This document shows, in pieces, positions 8,676 through 17,319 of a DNA stretch of 64,000 nt; within the stretch, counting starts at the first letter, position 1; every line of letters begins with the position of its first letter. The position numbers were made by a program, and so were the translations under genes. The notes under the pieces were generated by a model. That model was not told the origin of the DNA. It did no database searches and saw only the letters and a program-made list of their open reading frames with translations. Origin of the DNA: MWBF01 sp040772005 (GTDB lineage Bacteria > Chloroflexota > Anaerolineae > CG2-30-64-16); the NCBI GenBank assembly GCA_040772005.1, contig JAXGYZ010000002.1, positions 558,001 through 622,000 on the forward strand, written 5' to 3'.

Positions 8676-11600
8676 ATGCAGCCGGTAACCCCGCGCAGGC
8701 GTATCGGTATGTTGTTGATGGTCAGTGCGATCGTGGCAGCGTTTCTGACGCCGGTCAGCGCACTTGGTGCAAGTACAGGCGGTTTGCCGGCGGCTGCGGG
8801 CGAACCTGACGGCCAGGTGCGCCTGCTCAACGCAGATGCGCAGGGCGTGGCGCTGGAGCTGGCCGCACCCGCGTTCTCTGTGACCGGTGACGCGGCCTGC
8901 CAGCGGGCCGAGGCGCCGGGCTTCGTCCTGAGCGAGGAGGCTGGCCGGCCGCAGGTGCCGGTCAGGGTCGTGCTGCTGGGCGTGCCGCCGGATGCGGAGC
9001 TCGACCTGCAGGTCAAGGCTGCGCCCGCGACTGTGCTGGCGACGGGCATCGACCTGTGTCCGGCCCAGCCGGTGGTGGCCGATGCGGACGCGTCCGAGGC
9101 TGAGGTAACGGGCGCGGCGCCGGCGCGTGACGCGGCCATCTACGGGACCGACGCCCTTTACCCCGCGCAACCCGTGCGCCTGGTGGAGCTGGGCTTCATG
9201 CGCAGCCAGCGGATCGTGCGGCTGGAGTTCTACCCGGTACAGTATAACCCCGTTTCGGGCGAGCTGCGGGCCAGCGAGCGGATGACGGTCGCGCTGCGCT
9301 TTACGGGCGCTGTGCAGGCCGCAGCCGCCGGCTGGCAGGCAGAGCCGGCGGAGTTCGAGGCGGCCTTCCAGCGTTCGCTGCTCAACTACGAGTCCGCGCG
9401 CACGTTCCGGCGGAGCGAGGTCGCGGCTATTGCAGCGGCTGCTGCGCCGGATGCCTGGACGCCGCCGCAGCCCGGCTACAAGGTGCTCGTGCGGGCCGAG
9501 GGCCTGTATCAACTCACGCCGGCTGCGCTGGCGAGTGCGGGCCTGCCCGTCGCGCAACTGGACCCGCGCTCGCTGCGGCTGTTCAACGGCGGGCAGGAAG
9601 TGGCCTTGCGCGTGACCGGCGAAGCGGACGGCAAGTTCGATGCGGGCGATGTTGCGCTGTTCTTCGGCCAGGGGGCAGATACCCGCTATACGGATACGAA
9701 CGTTTACTGGCTGACCTACGGCGGCGCGACAGGCCTGCGCATGTCCACCCGCAACAGCATTGGCGGCGGCACCGCAGCCACATCCTTCTTCACCAGCATC
9801 AAGCGGGAGGACAATACCGTCTATGACTCCGACCTGCCGGAGGACACGCTGGCGCCCATCGCCGGCCATGACCACTGGTGGGGCCAGCAGATTTCGGCCA
9901 TCGGTGCGGGCAAGACGGGCACGCTCAATGTCAGCGTCGCCACGCCGGAACTGGCAACCGGCGCAGCCAATGCCTCAGTCAGCGTGCTCCTGGGGGGCGT
10001 CACGGCCGGCTCCCACCACGTGCGGCTGTACATCAATCCCGCCAGTCACCCTGACAGCGTGTGGAATGGCATCTGGGATGGGCCGACCGCGCACCTCATC
10101 TCTGCCACCTTCCCCCAGAGTTATCTGAGCGGGACCGGGAACAACACGATCCGGATCGAGCTGATCAACGATGTGTCGGGCCTGGCCGCGGATATCGTGC
10201 GCGTGGACTGGCTGCGCGTCGGCTACCAGCGCACCTTCCGCACCGCAAGCGATCAGCTCCTGTTCGGCGGCGATACGCCGGGCGCACGGCGCTACACCGT
10301 GGACGGCTTCAGCACAGCGGATGTGGAGCTGTACGATGTAACCGACCCGCTGCGCGCGGCGGTCATCGACTGGACGGTCGAGGACCCCTCTTCTTCGAGC
10401 CTTTTCCTCCCGCTCACCGTGCGCTCGCAGCGTCCGGCGGCTGCTGCGCAAGCGGCAACAGCCGCACAGCCGGCGTTCACGCTGCGCTTCGGCGACAAGC
10501 AGACCACGCCCCGGCGCTACCTGGCGCAGACGCCCGCGAAGCGTCTCAGCCCGGTCAGCATCACATTGGACCAGCCTTCGAACCTGCAATCTGAAACGTC
10601 GGGGGCGGACTACATCATCGTCACGCACGCGGATTTCGCGGCCGCGGTGCAGCCGCTCGCCGCCCATCGGGCGACGCAGGGCTTGCGCGTGCGGGTGGTG
10701 GACGTGCAGGATGTGTACGACGAATTCGGCGGCGGCCTGATGTCGGCAGAGGCCATCCGCGACTTTATCGCCCATGCGTATGCCAACTGGCCGCGGCCCG
10801 CACCTAGCAGCGTGCTGCTGGTCGGCGACGGCACCTACGATTTCCGCTACTACAAGAACACCACGCCTACTTATGTCCCGCCCTACCTGGACATGGTGGA
10901 CCCGGACGCCGGCGAGACCGCGACGGATAACCGCTTTGTGGCGGTGACGCGCGGCCAGACCGGGTATGACATCCTGCCCGACCTGGATATCGGACGGCTG
11001 CCCGCCAACAGTGCAGCGGAAGTCACGGCCATGGTCAACAAGATTCTGGCGTACGAGGCGCAGGCGCCGGCTGCCTGGATGAAGCAGGTGCTGTTCGTGG
11101 CCGACGATCTGGAAGGCGGCGGCGGCAACTTCTACGATTATTCGAACGGCGTCGCGGACGGCTACACCACCTACCAGGGCGGGCAGGTCAAGATTCTGCC
11201 GCAGGCTTACACGCCGAACAAGGTCTACCTGGGCCAGACGTGCGACCTGGCGAATCCTGCGACCTCGGTCGAGTGCCGGACGCAAATCATCAGCCAGATC
11301 GGCAGCGGCTCGCTGATGGTCAGCTATGTGGGCCACGGGGTCAAGACCTACTGGGCCGCGGAGCACCTGTATGATGCCGCGGCGCTGGCGAGCGTCAACA
11401 ATCCGGGCCGGCTAACCATCATGCTGCCGATGACGTGCAACGAAGGCTATTTCATCGATCCGGCAGAGACTTCGTTGAGCGAGCTGGGCGTGCGCGCGGA
11501 GAACAAGGGCGCAATCGCCAGTTGGGCACCTACAGGCTACGGGCTCGCGCCGGGACACGATTACCTCGAACGCGGGCTCTTCCTGGGCGTGTTCTATGAT

Positions 11601-11729
11601 GGGCAGACGCTGGGGCGCGCTGCCACCGCGGCCAAGCTGTACCTTGTCGCCAATGCGCCCCCAGGCCAATACCTTGATCTTGTGGACACTTTCCTGCTGC
11701 TCGGCGACCCGGCCTTACAGGTGCCGTGA
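8676..11729 (+). CDS. PorU-like C25 cysteine peptidase lacking the C-terminal module
   Basis: 1017 residues; ATG at 8676 with GGGAGGT at 8661-8667. Signal peptide 1-31. Residues ~60-245 resemble the C25 propeptide (EEAGRPQVPVRVV pattern). A PGYKVLVRAEGLYQLTPAAL segment near 265 and a FDAGDVALFFGQG block near 325 match PorU-type sortases as I recall them. The C25 domain runs from ~640 to the end, with H887 (VGHG) and C921 (MTCNEG), again 34 apart. The protein stops at LLGDPALQVP, exactly where the first peptidase continues into the shared GFNVLR module, so this one has no C-terminal module. A linker near 575 has LFLPLTVRSQ, a motif I associate with Chloroflexota exported proteins. Substrate unknown; processing of module-bearing neighbours is a hypothesis. 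Confidence 0.88.
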   Translation: MQPVTPRRRIGMLLMVSAIVAAFLTPVSALGASTGGLPAAAGEPDGQVRLLNADAQGVALELAAPAFSVTGDAACQRAEAPGFVLSEEAGRPQVPVRVVLLGVPPDAELDLQVKAAPATVLATGIDLCPAQPVVADADASEAEVTGAAPARDAAIYGTDALYPAQPVRLVELGFMRSQRIVRLEFYPVQYNPVSGELRASERMTVALRFTGAVQAAAAGWQAEPAEFEAAFQRSLLNYESARTFRRSEVAAIAAAAAPDAWTPPQPGYKVLVRAEGLYQLTPAALASAGLPVAQLDPRSLRLFNGGQEVALRVTGEADGKFDAGDVALFFGQGADTRYTDTNVYWLTYGGATGLRMSTRNSIGGGTAATSFFTSIKREDNTVYDSDLPEDTLAPIAGHDHWWGQQISAIGAGKTGTLNVSVATPELATGAANASVSVLLGGVTAGSHHVRLYINPASHPDSVWNGIWDGPTAHLISATFPQSYLSGTGNNTIRIELINDVSGLAADIVRVDWLRVGYQRTFRTASDQLLFGGDTPGARRYTVDGFSTADVELYDVTDPLRAAVIDWTVEDPSSSSLFLPLTVRSQRPAAAAQAATAAQPAFTLRFGDKQTTPRRYLAQTPAKRLSPVSITLDQPSNLQSETSGADYIIVTHADFAAAVQPLAAHRATQGLRVRVVDVQDVYDEFGGGLMSAEAIRDFIAHAYANWPRPAPSSVLLVGDGTYDFRYYKNTTPTYVPPYLDMVDPDAGETATDNRFVAVTRGQTGYDILPDLDIGRLPANSAAEVTAMVNKILAYEAQAPAAWMKQVLFVADDLEGGGGNFYDYSNGVADGYTTYQGGQVKILPQAYTPNKVYLGQTCDLANPATSVECRTQIISQIGSGSLMVSYVGHGVKTYWAAEHLYDAAALASVNNPGRLTIMLPMTCNEGYFIDPAETSLSELGVRAENKGAIASWAPTGYGLAPGHDYLERGLFLGVFYDGQTLGRAATAAKLYLVANAPPGQYLDLVDTFLLLGDPALQVP

Positions 11730-11790
11730 GCATATGCCTGCGCAGCACGTTAGATCCTATACCTACCGGGAGTTATCAGGAGGCAGCGTC

Positions 11791-14271
11791 ATGAAAGCAC
11801 GAATCTTCGGACTCCGCCGGCCGCGCCGTTCAGGCAGAGCCGTGTGGGCGGTCTACCTTGCCGTCATCGTGGGCTTGCTCGGCGCTGCCCTGGTGACGCC
11901 CAGTGCAGCCGCGCCCGGCGGTGCATCCACCGTCGGCGATTACGTCTGGTTCGACTATAACCTGGACGGCGAGCATGTCGGCGCGGGGAATGCGTCTGAG
12001 GCGGAGTACACAGCCGGCATCGCGGGCGTCGTGGTCGAGCTGTGGCGGTGGGACACCACGTCCGCGACGTGGGTGCTCGATGGAACCACGACCACCGATG
12101 CCACCGGCCGGTATGAGTTTCCGGCCACGGCGCTGGCAACCCAGTACGAGGTGGTCATCGCGGACAGCAACTTCCTGCCCGGCGGGCCGCTGTACGGGTA
12201 CATCTACACCAGCGCAAGCACGTATCCGCAGCCGTTCGGCATGCCGGACGTGCTCGTCTATGACTACCGGGATGCAGACTTCGGGTTCGCCCAGTCGCCG
12301 CTGCAGGTCAGCAAGGCGCTGGTGAACACGAGCCCGTACACGGTCGTGGGCGATATGGTCACGTTCCGTATCACGGTCACCAACAGCAGCACTGCGCTCA
12401 CGCTCGACCCCGTGCCGCTGGATGACTTCTACAGCCCGGCCTGCCTGACCTATGTAACGGCCAGCGTCCTGCCGACCAGCGTGAACACCGCGACGGGCTG
12501 GCTGCATTGGGACAACGTCGGGCCGCTCGCGCCGGGACAGTCGGTGGTCATCGACGTGCAGTTCACGGCTGCCAACACGCAGGAGATGGCGTGGAAGGAA
12601 GGCGGCTGGCAGGACTATGCGCCGAAGGGCATCCCGGACTTCGACCAGCGGCAGACCGGCTGGGATGCGCCCGCGGGCAGCGGGACCGGCTGGTACCAGT
12701 GTGGGCCGGTGGCGGCTGCGAACTCGTTGTGGTGGTTCGACAGCAAGTTCGAGCCGGCGCCGCTCGCGCCGCCGGTCGTCAACGACAACTACCCCCTGGT
12801 GCAGTCGTATGAGCCCACGAATGGCTGGGACGACCATGACGCCCGCAACGTCGCGCCGCTCGTGGCGGATCTGAGCACGCGCATGGGTACGACTGCGGGC
12901 GCGGGCACGACCGTTACCGGCTTTGCGAGCGGCATCACGCAGTTCATCGCCGATGCAGGGCTGGCCGCGGATTACACCGTCACCACACAGCCGAACCCGG
13001 CTTTCACCTGGGTAGGCACCGAAGTGCGCCGCTCGGAGGATGTGGTGCTGCTGCTCGGCTTCTGGCAGGAGAGCGTCACCGGTGCACCGGCGACGCGCGT
13101 GGGCGGCCATTACGTTACGGTTTCCGGCGTGGACCTGCTCAACAGCCTCGTGGCCCTTAACGACCCGTATCGCGACCAGGCCGAAGCGACCGGTGCGGGC
13201 CGCGTGCTGCCGGGCGCGCATCCCGCGCTGCATCCGGCGCCGGGGTTCGACGGCGAGGTGACACATAACGACGCGCAGTACATCTCGCAGGATACGTATG
13301 CATCGGTCGCGACGACACTGCCTGCCGGGGTGTGGGGACCGGTGGCTTACGTCGATCCCAGCCCGGCCACAGGCTGCGCGCAGATTGCCAACTTCCAGGG
13401 TCAGAACGTGCCGGCGGAGTTTGCGAACGTGCAGGCCGCGTGTGACCCGGCGGGCGGCGCGCTGCGGACGACCGTCGAGTATGCCGTGGCCGTTTCGCCC
13501 AAGGCAAACACACCCATGTGCAGCCCGACCACTAACATCGCGGCCGTGACGGGCGCAACGGTCGCTGAGAGCGGCTTCGTGTTGCCCCCCGCACAGTCCG
13601 AGGCCTCTGTCACGCAGGGCGCGGATTGGGGCGACCTGCCGGAGCCGCCGTACCCGACGCTGGCCGCATCCAATGGCCCGCGCCATCTCATCACCTCGCC
13701 GCTGCGGCTGGGCCGCATCATCGATGGTGAGCCGAACGGCCAGCCGCAGGCCTCCGCGCACGGGGATGACATCACCGGCACACCCGATGATGAGGACGGC
13801 GTGGCGACGCTGCCCGGACTCACAGGGTTCTGGGACGAGGGGACCGTGGCTGCCGGCTTCGGCGGCAGCCTGGAAATCATCATCAGCGGCGGCAGCGGCG
13901 TGCCGGAGGTCTTCATCGGCTACAACGGCGGCGCGCTGGCGCCCGTTGTCCTGCGCGACGCGACCGGCGCGGCGCTCCCGACGACGGCCTGGCTGCCGGG
14001 CACGTATCAAGTGTACCTGGACATCCCGGCCGGCGCAATGGCCGGCAGTCCCACGATCCCGGTGCGCGTCCGCCTGAGCCAGGCGGGCGGGCTGCCTGCC
14101 ACCGGCCTCGCGCCGGACGGTGAGGTCGAGGATTACCTGTTCCAGTTCTCGCCGAACGCAGTGACGCTGTTCGAGATAAGTGCAGAATCGGCAGGACAGT
14201 GGCCGTTCTTGGTGTTGGGCATCGTCCTGGGGCTGGGAGTTTGGGCCTTACGCCGGCGCCTGTATGCCTGA
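11791..14271 (+). CDS. Membrane-anchored SdrD_B/DUF11/C39-like/GEVED protein
   Basis: 826 residues from ATG 11791, chosen because CAGGAGG lies at 11778-11784; the frame stays open further upstream into the previous gene. Basic start and hydrophobic segment at 1-41. SdrD_B (48-175), DUF11-like (175-262). A cysteine-peptidase-like domain follows (about 265-525) with C304 in WYQCGPVAAANSLWW, H440 in GGHYVTVSG and D458 in LNDPYRD, the C39/papain-like order. A GEVED domain spans about 612-775 (DWGDLPEPPY opening, TPDDEDGV, ending DGEVEDYLF). A C-terminal transmembrane helix (804-821) and RRRLYA tail make a stop-transfer anchor. It could be a peptidase or transglutaminase-like enzyme, or a catalytically dead fold. 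No C-terminal GFNVLR module is present. Confidence 0.82.
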   Translation: MKARIFGLRRPRRSGRAVWAVYLAVIVGLLGAALVTPSAAAPGGASTVGDYVWFDYNLDGEHVGAGNASEAEYTAGIAGVVVELWRWDTTSATWVLDGTTTTDATGRYEFPATALATQYEVVIADSNFLPGGPLYGYIYTSASTYPQPFGMPDVLVYDYRDADFGFAQSPLQVSKALVNTSPYTVVGDMVTFRITVTNSSTALTLDPVPLDDFYSPACLTYVTASVLPTSVNTATGWLHWDNVGPLAPGQSVVIDVQFTAANTQEMAWKEGGWQDYAPKGIPDFDQRQTGWDAPAGSGTGWYQCGPVAAANSLWWFDSKFEPAPLAPPVVNDNYPLVQSYEPTNGWDDHDARNVAPLVADLSTRMGTTAGAGTTVTGFASGITQFIADAGLAADYTVTTQPNPAFTWVGTEVRRSEDVVLLLGFWQESVTGAPATRVGGHYVTVSGVDLLNSLVALNDPYRDQAEATGAGRVLPGAHPALHPAPGFDGEVTHNDAQYISQDTYASVATTLPAGVWGPVAYVDPSPATGCAQIANFQGQNVPAEFANVQAACDPAGGALRTTVEYAVAVSPKANTPMCSPTTNIAAVTGATVAESGFVLPPAQSEASVTQGADWGDLPEPPYPTLAASNGPRHLITSPLRLGRIIDGEPNGQPQASAHGDDITGTPDDEDGVATLPGLTGFWDEGTVAAGFGGSLEIIISGGSGVPEVFIGYNGGALAPVVLRDATGAALPTTAWLPGTYQVYLDIPAGAMAGSPTIPVRVRLSQAGGLPATGLAPDGEVEDYLFQFSPNAVTLFEISAESAGQWPFLVLGIVLGLGVWALRRRLYA

Positions 14272-14315
14272 GCGGGATAACTGAGTCACGGAAATTTAGT
14301 CCTCGCGACGTAATC

Positions 14316-14385
14316 GGAGTCGAGGCTTTGGCCGGCCTGGGCGCGTTTGTACACGACCAGATAAACCGGCTGAAGCCTCGACTCC
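14316..14385. repeat. Inverted repeat GGAGTCGAGGCTT in the spacer
   Basis: Perfect 13-bp arms at 14316-14328 and 14373-14385 with a 44-nt loop. The right arm plus two bases (AAGCCTCGACTCCAG) recurs alone at about 17035-17049, so this is part of a dispersed repeat rather than a simple terminator. Confidence 0.55.
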
Positions 14386-14431
14386 AGTCTGGCCCGGTGT
14401 TGGGCCTGGGCTTGTTGCTTCACGGTCACTC

Positions 14432-16843
14432 ATGGAGATAAACCCGGTGGCGGAAAATCGCGTGCTGGCGAAGCGCCTGACATCCTGGCTGGCAATCTGC
14501 GTACTGGCGATCGGCGCGGTTCTGTTAATCAACAAGGTCGATCTGAAGGCTGCGTCAAGCGTGGGGCCGACGGCCCAGTTCCCATCGCCCGAACGGTACT
14601 CTGCACCGCGCGGTCAATCCACGCTCGGCAACCTGGTGTGGCACGACAGCAATCCGAACGGATCCCAGGATTCGTTGGAGCCGGGCATCGACAATGTGCT
14701 GGTCGGGCTATACCTGGACAACGGCGACGGTGAGTTCGATCCGGCGAACGACGCGCTGCAGGGCCACCGCATCACGGGCGACAACCCGGGCACACCGGAG
14801 ATCGAAACGGGCTGGTACGAATTCCAGATCGACCTCACCGATGTTTTCTACTGGGTAGTGGTTGAGCCAAGCAACTTTGCAGCGGGCGGCGCGCTGGCGG
14901 GCTACGTCCATACGAGCGCTGTGGCCTTCGGGACCAACCCGATGCTGGTCTATCTGCCGGGAGGTGTGCAGTCCTATACCGATGCGGACTTCGGGTTCGC
15001 ACGGCCAGGTCTCACGCTCGTCAAGCGCGCGGGGAACACGCCGGACGGTGAGGTGCTGTACCTGCCTCCGCCGGGCGCAGCCGTCACCTATCAGTACACC
15101 TGGACCAACACCGGCGAGACCTACCTGGGCGACGTGACCATCACCGACGACAACGGTACGCCGGCCGACATGACCGATGACGTTGTCGTGTGCACGGTGC
15201 CCGGCCCCCTGGCGCCGGGCGCAGCGGGCACCTGTCTGTGGCCCGCGTTCATCGGCGCAGACCGGACCAATGTTGCCATCGCTGTGAGTGCGGCGGTGGA
15301 TGCCGATGGCAACCTGCTGCCGGGCGATCCCGTTTCCGATACCGACGATGCGGTGGTCGTTATCGGGGATGTGCAACCGTCGCCCAGCCCGACCGCTACC
15401 GCGACGGCCACGCCGTCACCTACGGTGACTTACACGCCTACGGCGACTTACACGCCGACGCCGTCGCCTACCGATGTGCCCGGCGCGACGGCCACGCCGT
15501 CACCTACGGCCACACCGTCACCCACGGTGACGCCGTCACCTACGGCCACGCCTTCACCTTCGGTGACTTACACGGCAACGCCAACGCAAACCATGACGTC
15601 TACGCCGACCGCAACGGGGACATCGGTGGCTACCGCAACTTCCACGTCGTCGCCTACGGTGACTTACACGCCTACGCCGTCACCTTCGGTGACTTACACG
15701 CCCTCGCCCACTGCGACTGTTGAGGAGTTGCTGTCGCCCACGCCGACGTCGTCGCCTGCGGCGACTTACACGCCGGGGCCGGTCTATCTGCCCATCGTCA
15801 TGCTGCCGCCACCGACGCCCACGCCGACGGCGTCGCCAACGGCAACGCCGTCGGCGGTGGCGACTTACACGCCGACCCGCACGCAAACACCCGTCCCGAC
15901 GGCGACGGCGACCGTGCCGATCCCGGGCTACGTGCATCCGAAGTCGATCGCCGTGGATCCGCGGTCGCAGCGGGTCTACTCGACCTCGCACGACACCAAT
16001 CGCCTGTATGTGTTCGATGCTGCGACTTTGGCGACGCTGGGGTATGCGGACGTGGGGCGGGAGCCGTGGGGTGTGGCCGTCAATAGCGCGACGAACAAGG
16101 TCTACGTGGCGAATTTCGCGAGCGGCGACCTCTACGTGCTGGATGCAACCACGCTCGAACGCCGCGCGGTCATCTCGGTGGGGCCGAAGCCGACCTACGT
16201 CGAAATCAACCCTGTCACGAACCGGGTCTTCGTCGTGACCTACGGCAACAGCCGCGTGGCCATCGTCAACGGCGTGACCGATCTGCTGGAGGCGACCGTG
16301 CCTTCGGGCGGCGTGGCGGCCTGGGGCATCGCGGTGAACACCGGCGCGAACCATGTGTATGTCAGCAACCGGGATTCGGGCGATGTCACCGTGTTGGACG
16401 GCCAGAACGGCTACCAGGTGTTGCAGGGGTGGACGGTCAAGCCGTGCGGCGGCGCGGGTGCGTCGCCCTACGAACTGGACTTCAACCCGCTCAATAGCCG
16501 GCTTTATATCGCGTGCTCGCCCTATCACAACGTCAACCGGGCCGCGATCTACCAGGCGGATGCGTACGGGCTGACCAAGCGGGCGTTTGTGGCTATCGGG
16601 GATGGCGGTGAGGATGCGGGCGGCGGCGTGGCCGTGGACACGGCGACATCGAACGTCTTCATCACCAACAGCCGCGCCAACACGGTCAGCGTCATCAGCG
16701 GACTGACGGATACGGTGATTGCCACCCTGCCCACCGGCCGCGACCCGTTCGGCGTGGCAGTCGATCCGCTCACGCGGCGGGTGTACATCGTCAACCGGCG
16801 GAGCAGCGACCTGACGGTGCTGCAAGACAGCTTCGCGCCCTGA
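14432..16843 (+). CDS. SdrD_B protein with PT-rich stalk and YncE-like beta-propeller
   Basis: 803 residues if ATG 14432 is used. That ATG has no good Shine-Dalgarno, whereas GTG 14447 follows GGAG (14434-14437) at proper spacing and may be the true start (798 residues). Hydrophobic signal at about 14-40. SdrD_B (63-190), a DUF11-like domain (190-315) with cysteines, then a ~185-residue Pro/Ser/Thr stalk of TPSPT-type words interrupted by VYLPIVMLPPP. Residues ~500-803 are a beta-propeller of YncE/NHL type: repeated VAVN..TNKVYVAN and ..GDLYVLD blades. It is probably a surface-exposed binding protein held away from the envelope by the stalk. No enzyme motif is seen. Confidence 0.85.
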   Translation: MEINPVAENRVLAKRLTSWLAICVLAIGAVLLINKVDLKAASSVGPTAQFPSPERYSAPRGQSTLGNLVWHDSNPNGSQDSLEPGIDNVLVGLYLDNGDGEFDPANDALQGHRITGDNPGTPEIETGWYEFQIDLTDVFYWVVVEPSNFAAGGALAGYVHTSAVAFGTNPMLVYLPGGVQSYTDADFGFARPGLTLVKRAGNTPDGEVLYLPPPGAAVTYQYTWTNTGETYLGDVTITDDNGTPADMTDDVVVCTVPGPLAPGAAGTCLWPAFIGADRTNVAIAVSAAVDADGNLLPGDPVSDTDDAVVVIGDVQPSPSPTATATATPSPTVTYTPTATYTPTPSPTDVPGATATPSPTATPSPTVTPSPTATPSPSVTYTATPTQTMTSTPTATGTSVATATSTSSPTVTYTPTPSPSVTYTPSPTATVEELLSPTPTSSPAATYTPGPVYLPIVMLPPPTPTPTASPTATPSAVATYTPTRTQTPVPTATATVPIPGYVHPKSIAVDPRSQRVYSTSHDTNRLYVFDAATLATLGYADVGREPWGVAVNSATNKVYVANFASGDLYVLDATTLERRAVISVGPKPTYVEINPVTNRVFVVTYGNSRVAIVNGVTDLLEATVPSGGVAAWGIAVNTGANHVYVSNRDSGDVTVLDGQNGYQVLQGWTVKPCGGAGASPYELDFNPLNSRLYIACSPYHNVNRAAIYQADAYGLTKRAFVAIGDGGEDAGGGVAVDTATSNVFITNSRANTVSVISGLTDTVIATLPTGRDPFGVAVDPLTRRVYIVNRRSSDLTVLQDSFAP

Positions 16844-16922
16844 GGCGGGACGCCGGTGTTCTGCATGCGGGCAGGCTCCAGCCGGCTGATGCAGGCTGAC
16901 CCAATACCCCGGCAATGAACGA

Positions 16923-17000
16923 GAGGAGTTTGCATCCTCAGATGCAAACGGCGGCGCCCGTGATGCGGGCCGTTCCGCATCTGAGGATGCGGAACTCCTC
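16923..17000. repeat. Long imperfect palindrome
   Basis: Arms of about 30 nt (16923-16952 and 16969-17000) pair with a few mismatches around a ~16-nt loop. Each arm itself contains a small palindrome (GCATCCTCAGATGC and GCATCTGAGGATGC). Related arms occur at 5706-5757 and, more degenerate, around 51264-51320. Confidence 0.7.
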
Positions 17001-17082
17001 ATGCTGGTTGCCAGGATACAGAGCCAATCTTCATAAGCCTCGACTCCAGGCGGCAGTGTCCTGGCGGTCGCTGGCAATACAA

Positions 17083-17106
17083 AGGCCCGGAGGTGTGTCC
17101 GGGCCT
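17083..17106 (-). terminator. Likely terminator of the korAB operon
   Basis: Perfect 8-bp stem AGGCCCGG/CCGGGCCT with an 8-nt loop. Read on the minus strand it is followed by TTTGTATT. It lies ~215 bp beyond the korB stop, with the 167-bp repeat in between. It would also be transcribed from the plus-strand propeller gene. Confidence 0.5.
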
Positions 17107-17129
17107 CTATATTATCCAGCTTCCGGCGG

Positions 17130-17296
17130 GCGCGTTTCATACTGGGGGCGCGGCCAGCGCGAATACGCGAATGGCGCTGCGGCGCTGGGCACGGATACAC
17201 GAATATCCCGCCGCGGCGCACACGATTCGCGTATTCGTGGCGCGCCAGCGCATTCGTTTATCCGCGATGGCCGCGCCCCCAACGTGAGACGCACCC
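17130..17296. repeat. 167-bp palindromic intergenic repeat, copy 1
   Basis: The ends are imperfect inverted repeats (GCGCGTTTCATACTGGGGGC against the complement of GCCCCCAACGTGAGACGCAC). The interior carries GCGAATACGCGAAT and its inverse ATTCGCGTATTCG. A near-identical copy lies at 44686-44856, and an inverted, internally deleted copy at 53570-53700. It has no coding potential and the features of a non-autonomous mobile or REP-like element. Confidence 0.85.
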
Positions 17297-17319
17297 GTTT
17301 CCGGCTTCCAGCTTCCGGT

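Larger units (their letters stand above)
16844..17319. other. Gene-free spacer filled with structured repeats
   Basis: This 476-bp spacer between the convergent propeller gene and korB holds a long palindrome (16923-17000), a single AAGCCTCGACTCCAG arm (~17035), a terminator hairpin (17083-17106) and a 167-bp repeat (17130-17296). No protein gene is supported. Confidence 0.8.

Noticed and set aside
1..16843. Full type IX secretion system
   Set aside because: Only PorU/gingipain-like peptidases are seen. No PorK/L/M/N/P/T/V or Sov-like gene is in the window and no outer-membrane genes are evident.
14432..16843. LPXTG-type sortase substrate
   Set aside because: No LPXTG-like motif with membrane helix and basic tail at the C-terminus; the protein ends in a beta-propeller blade.
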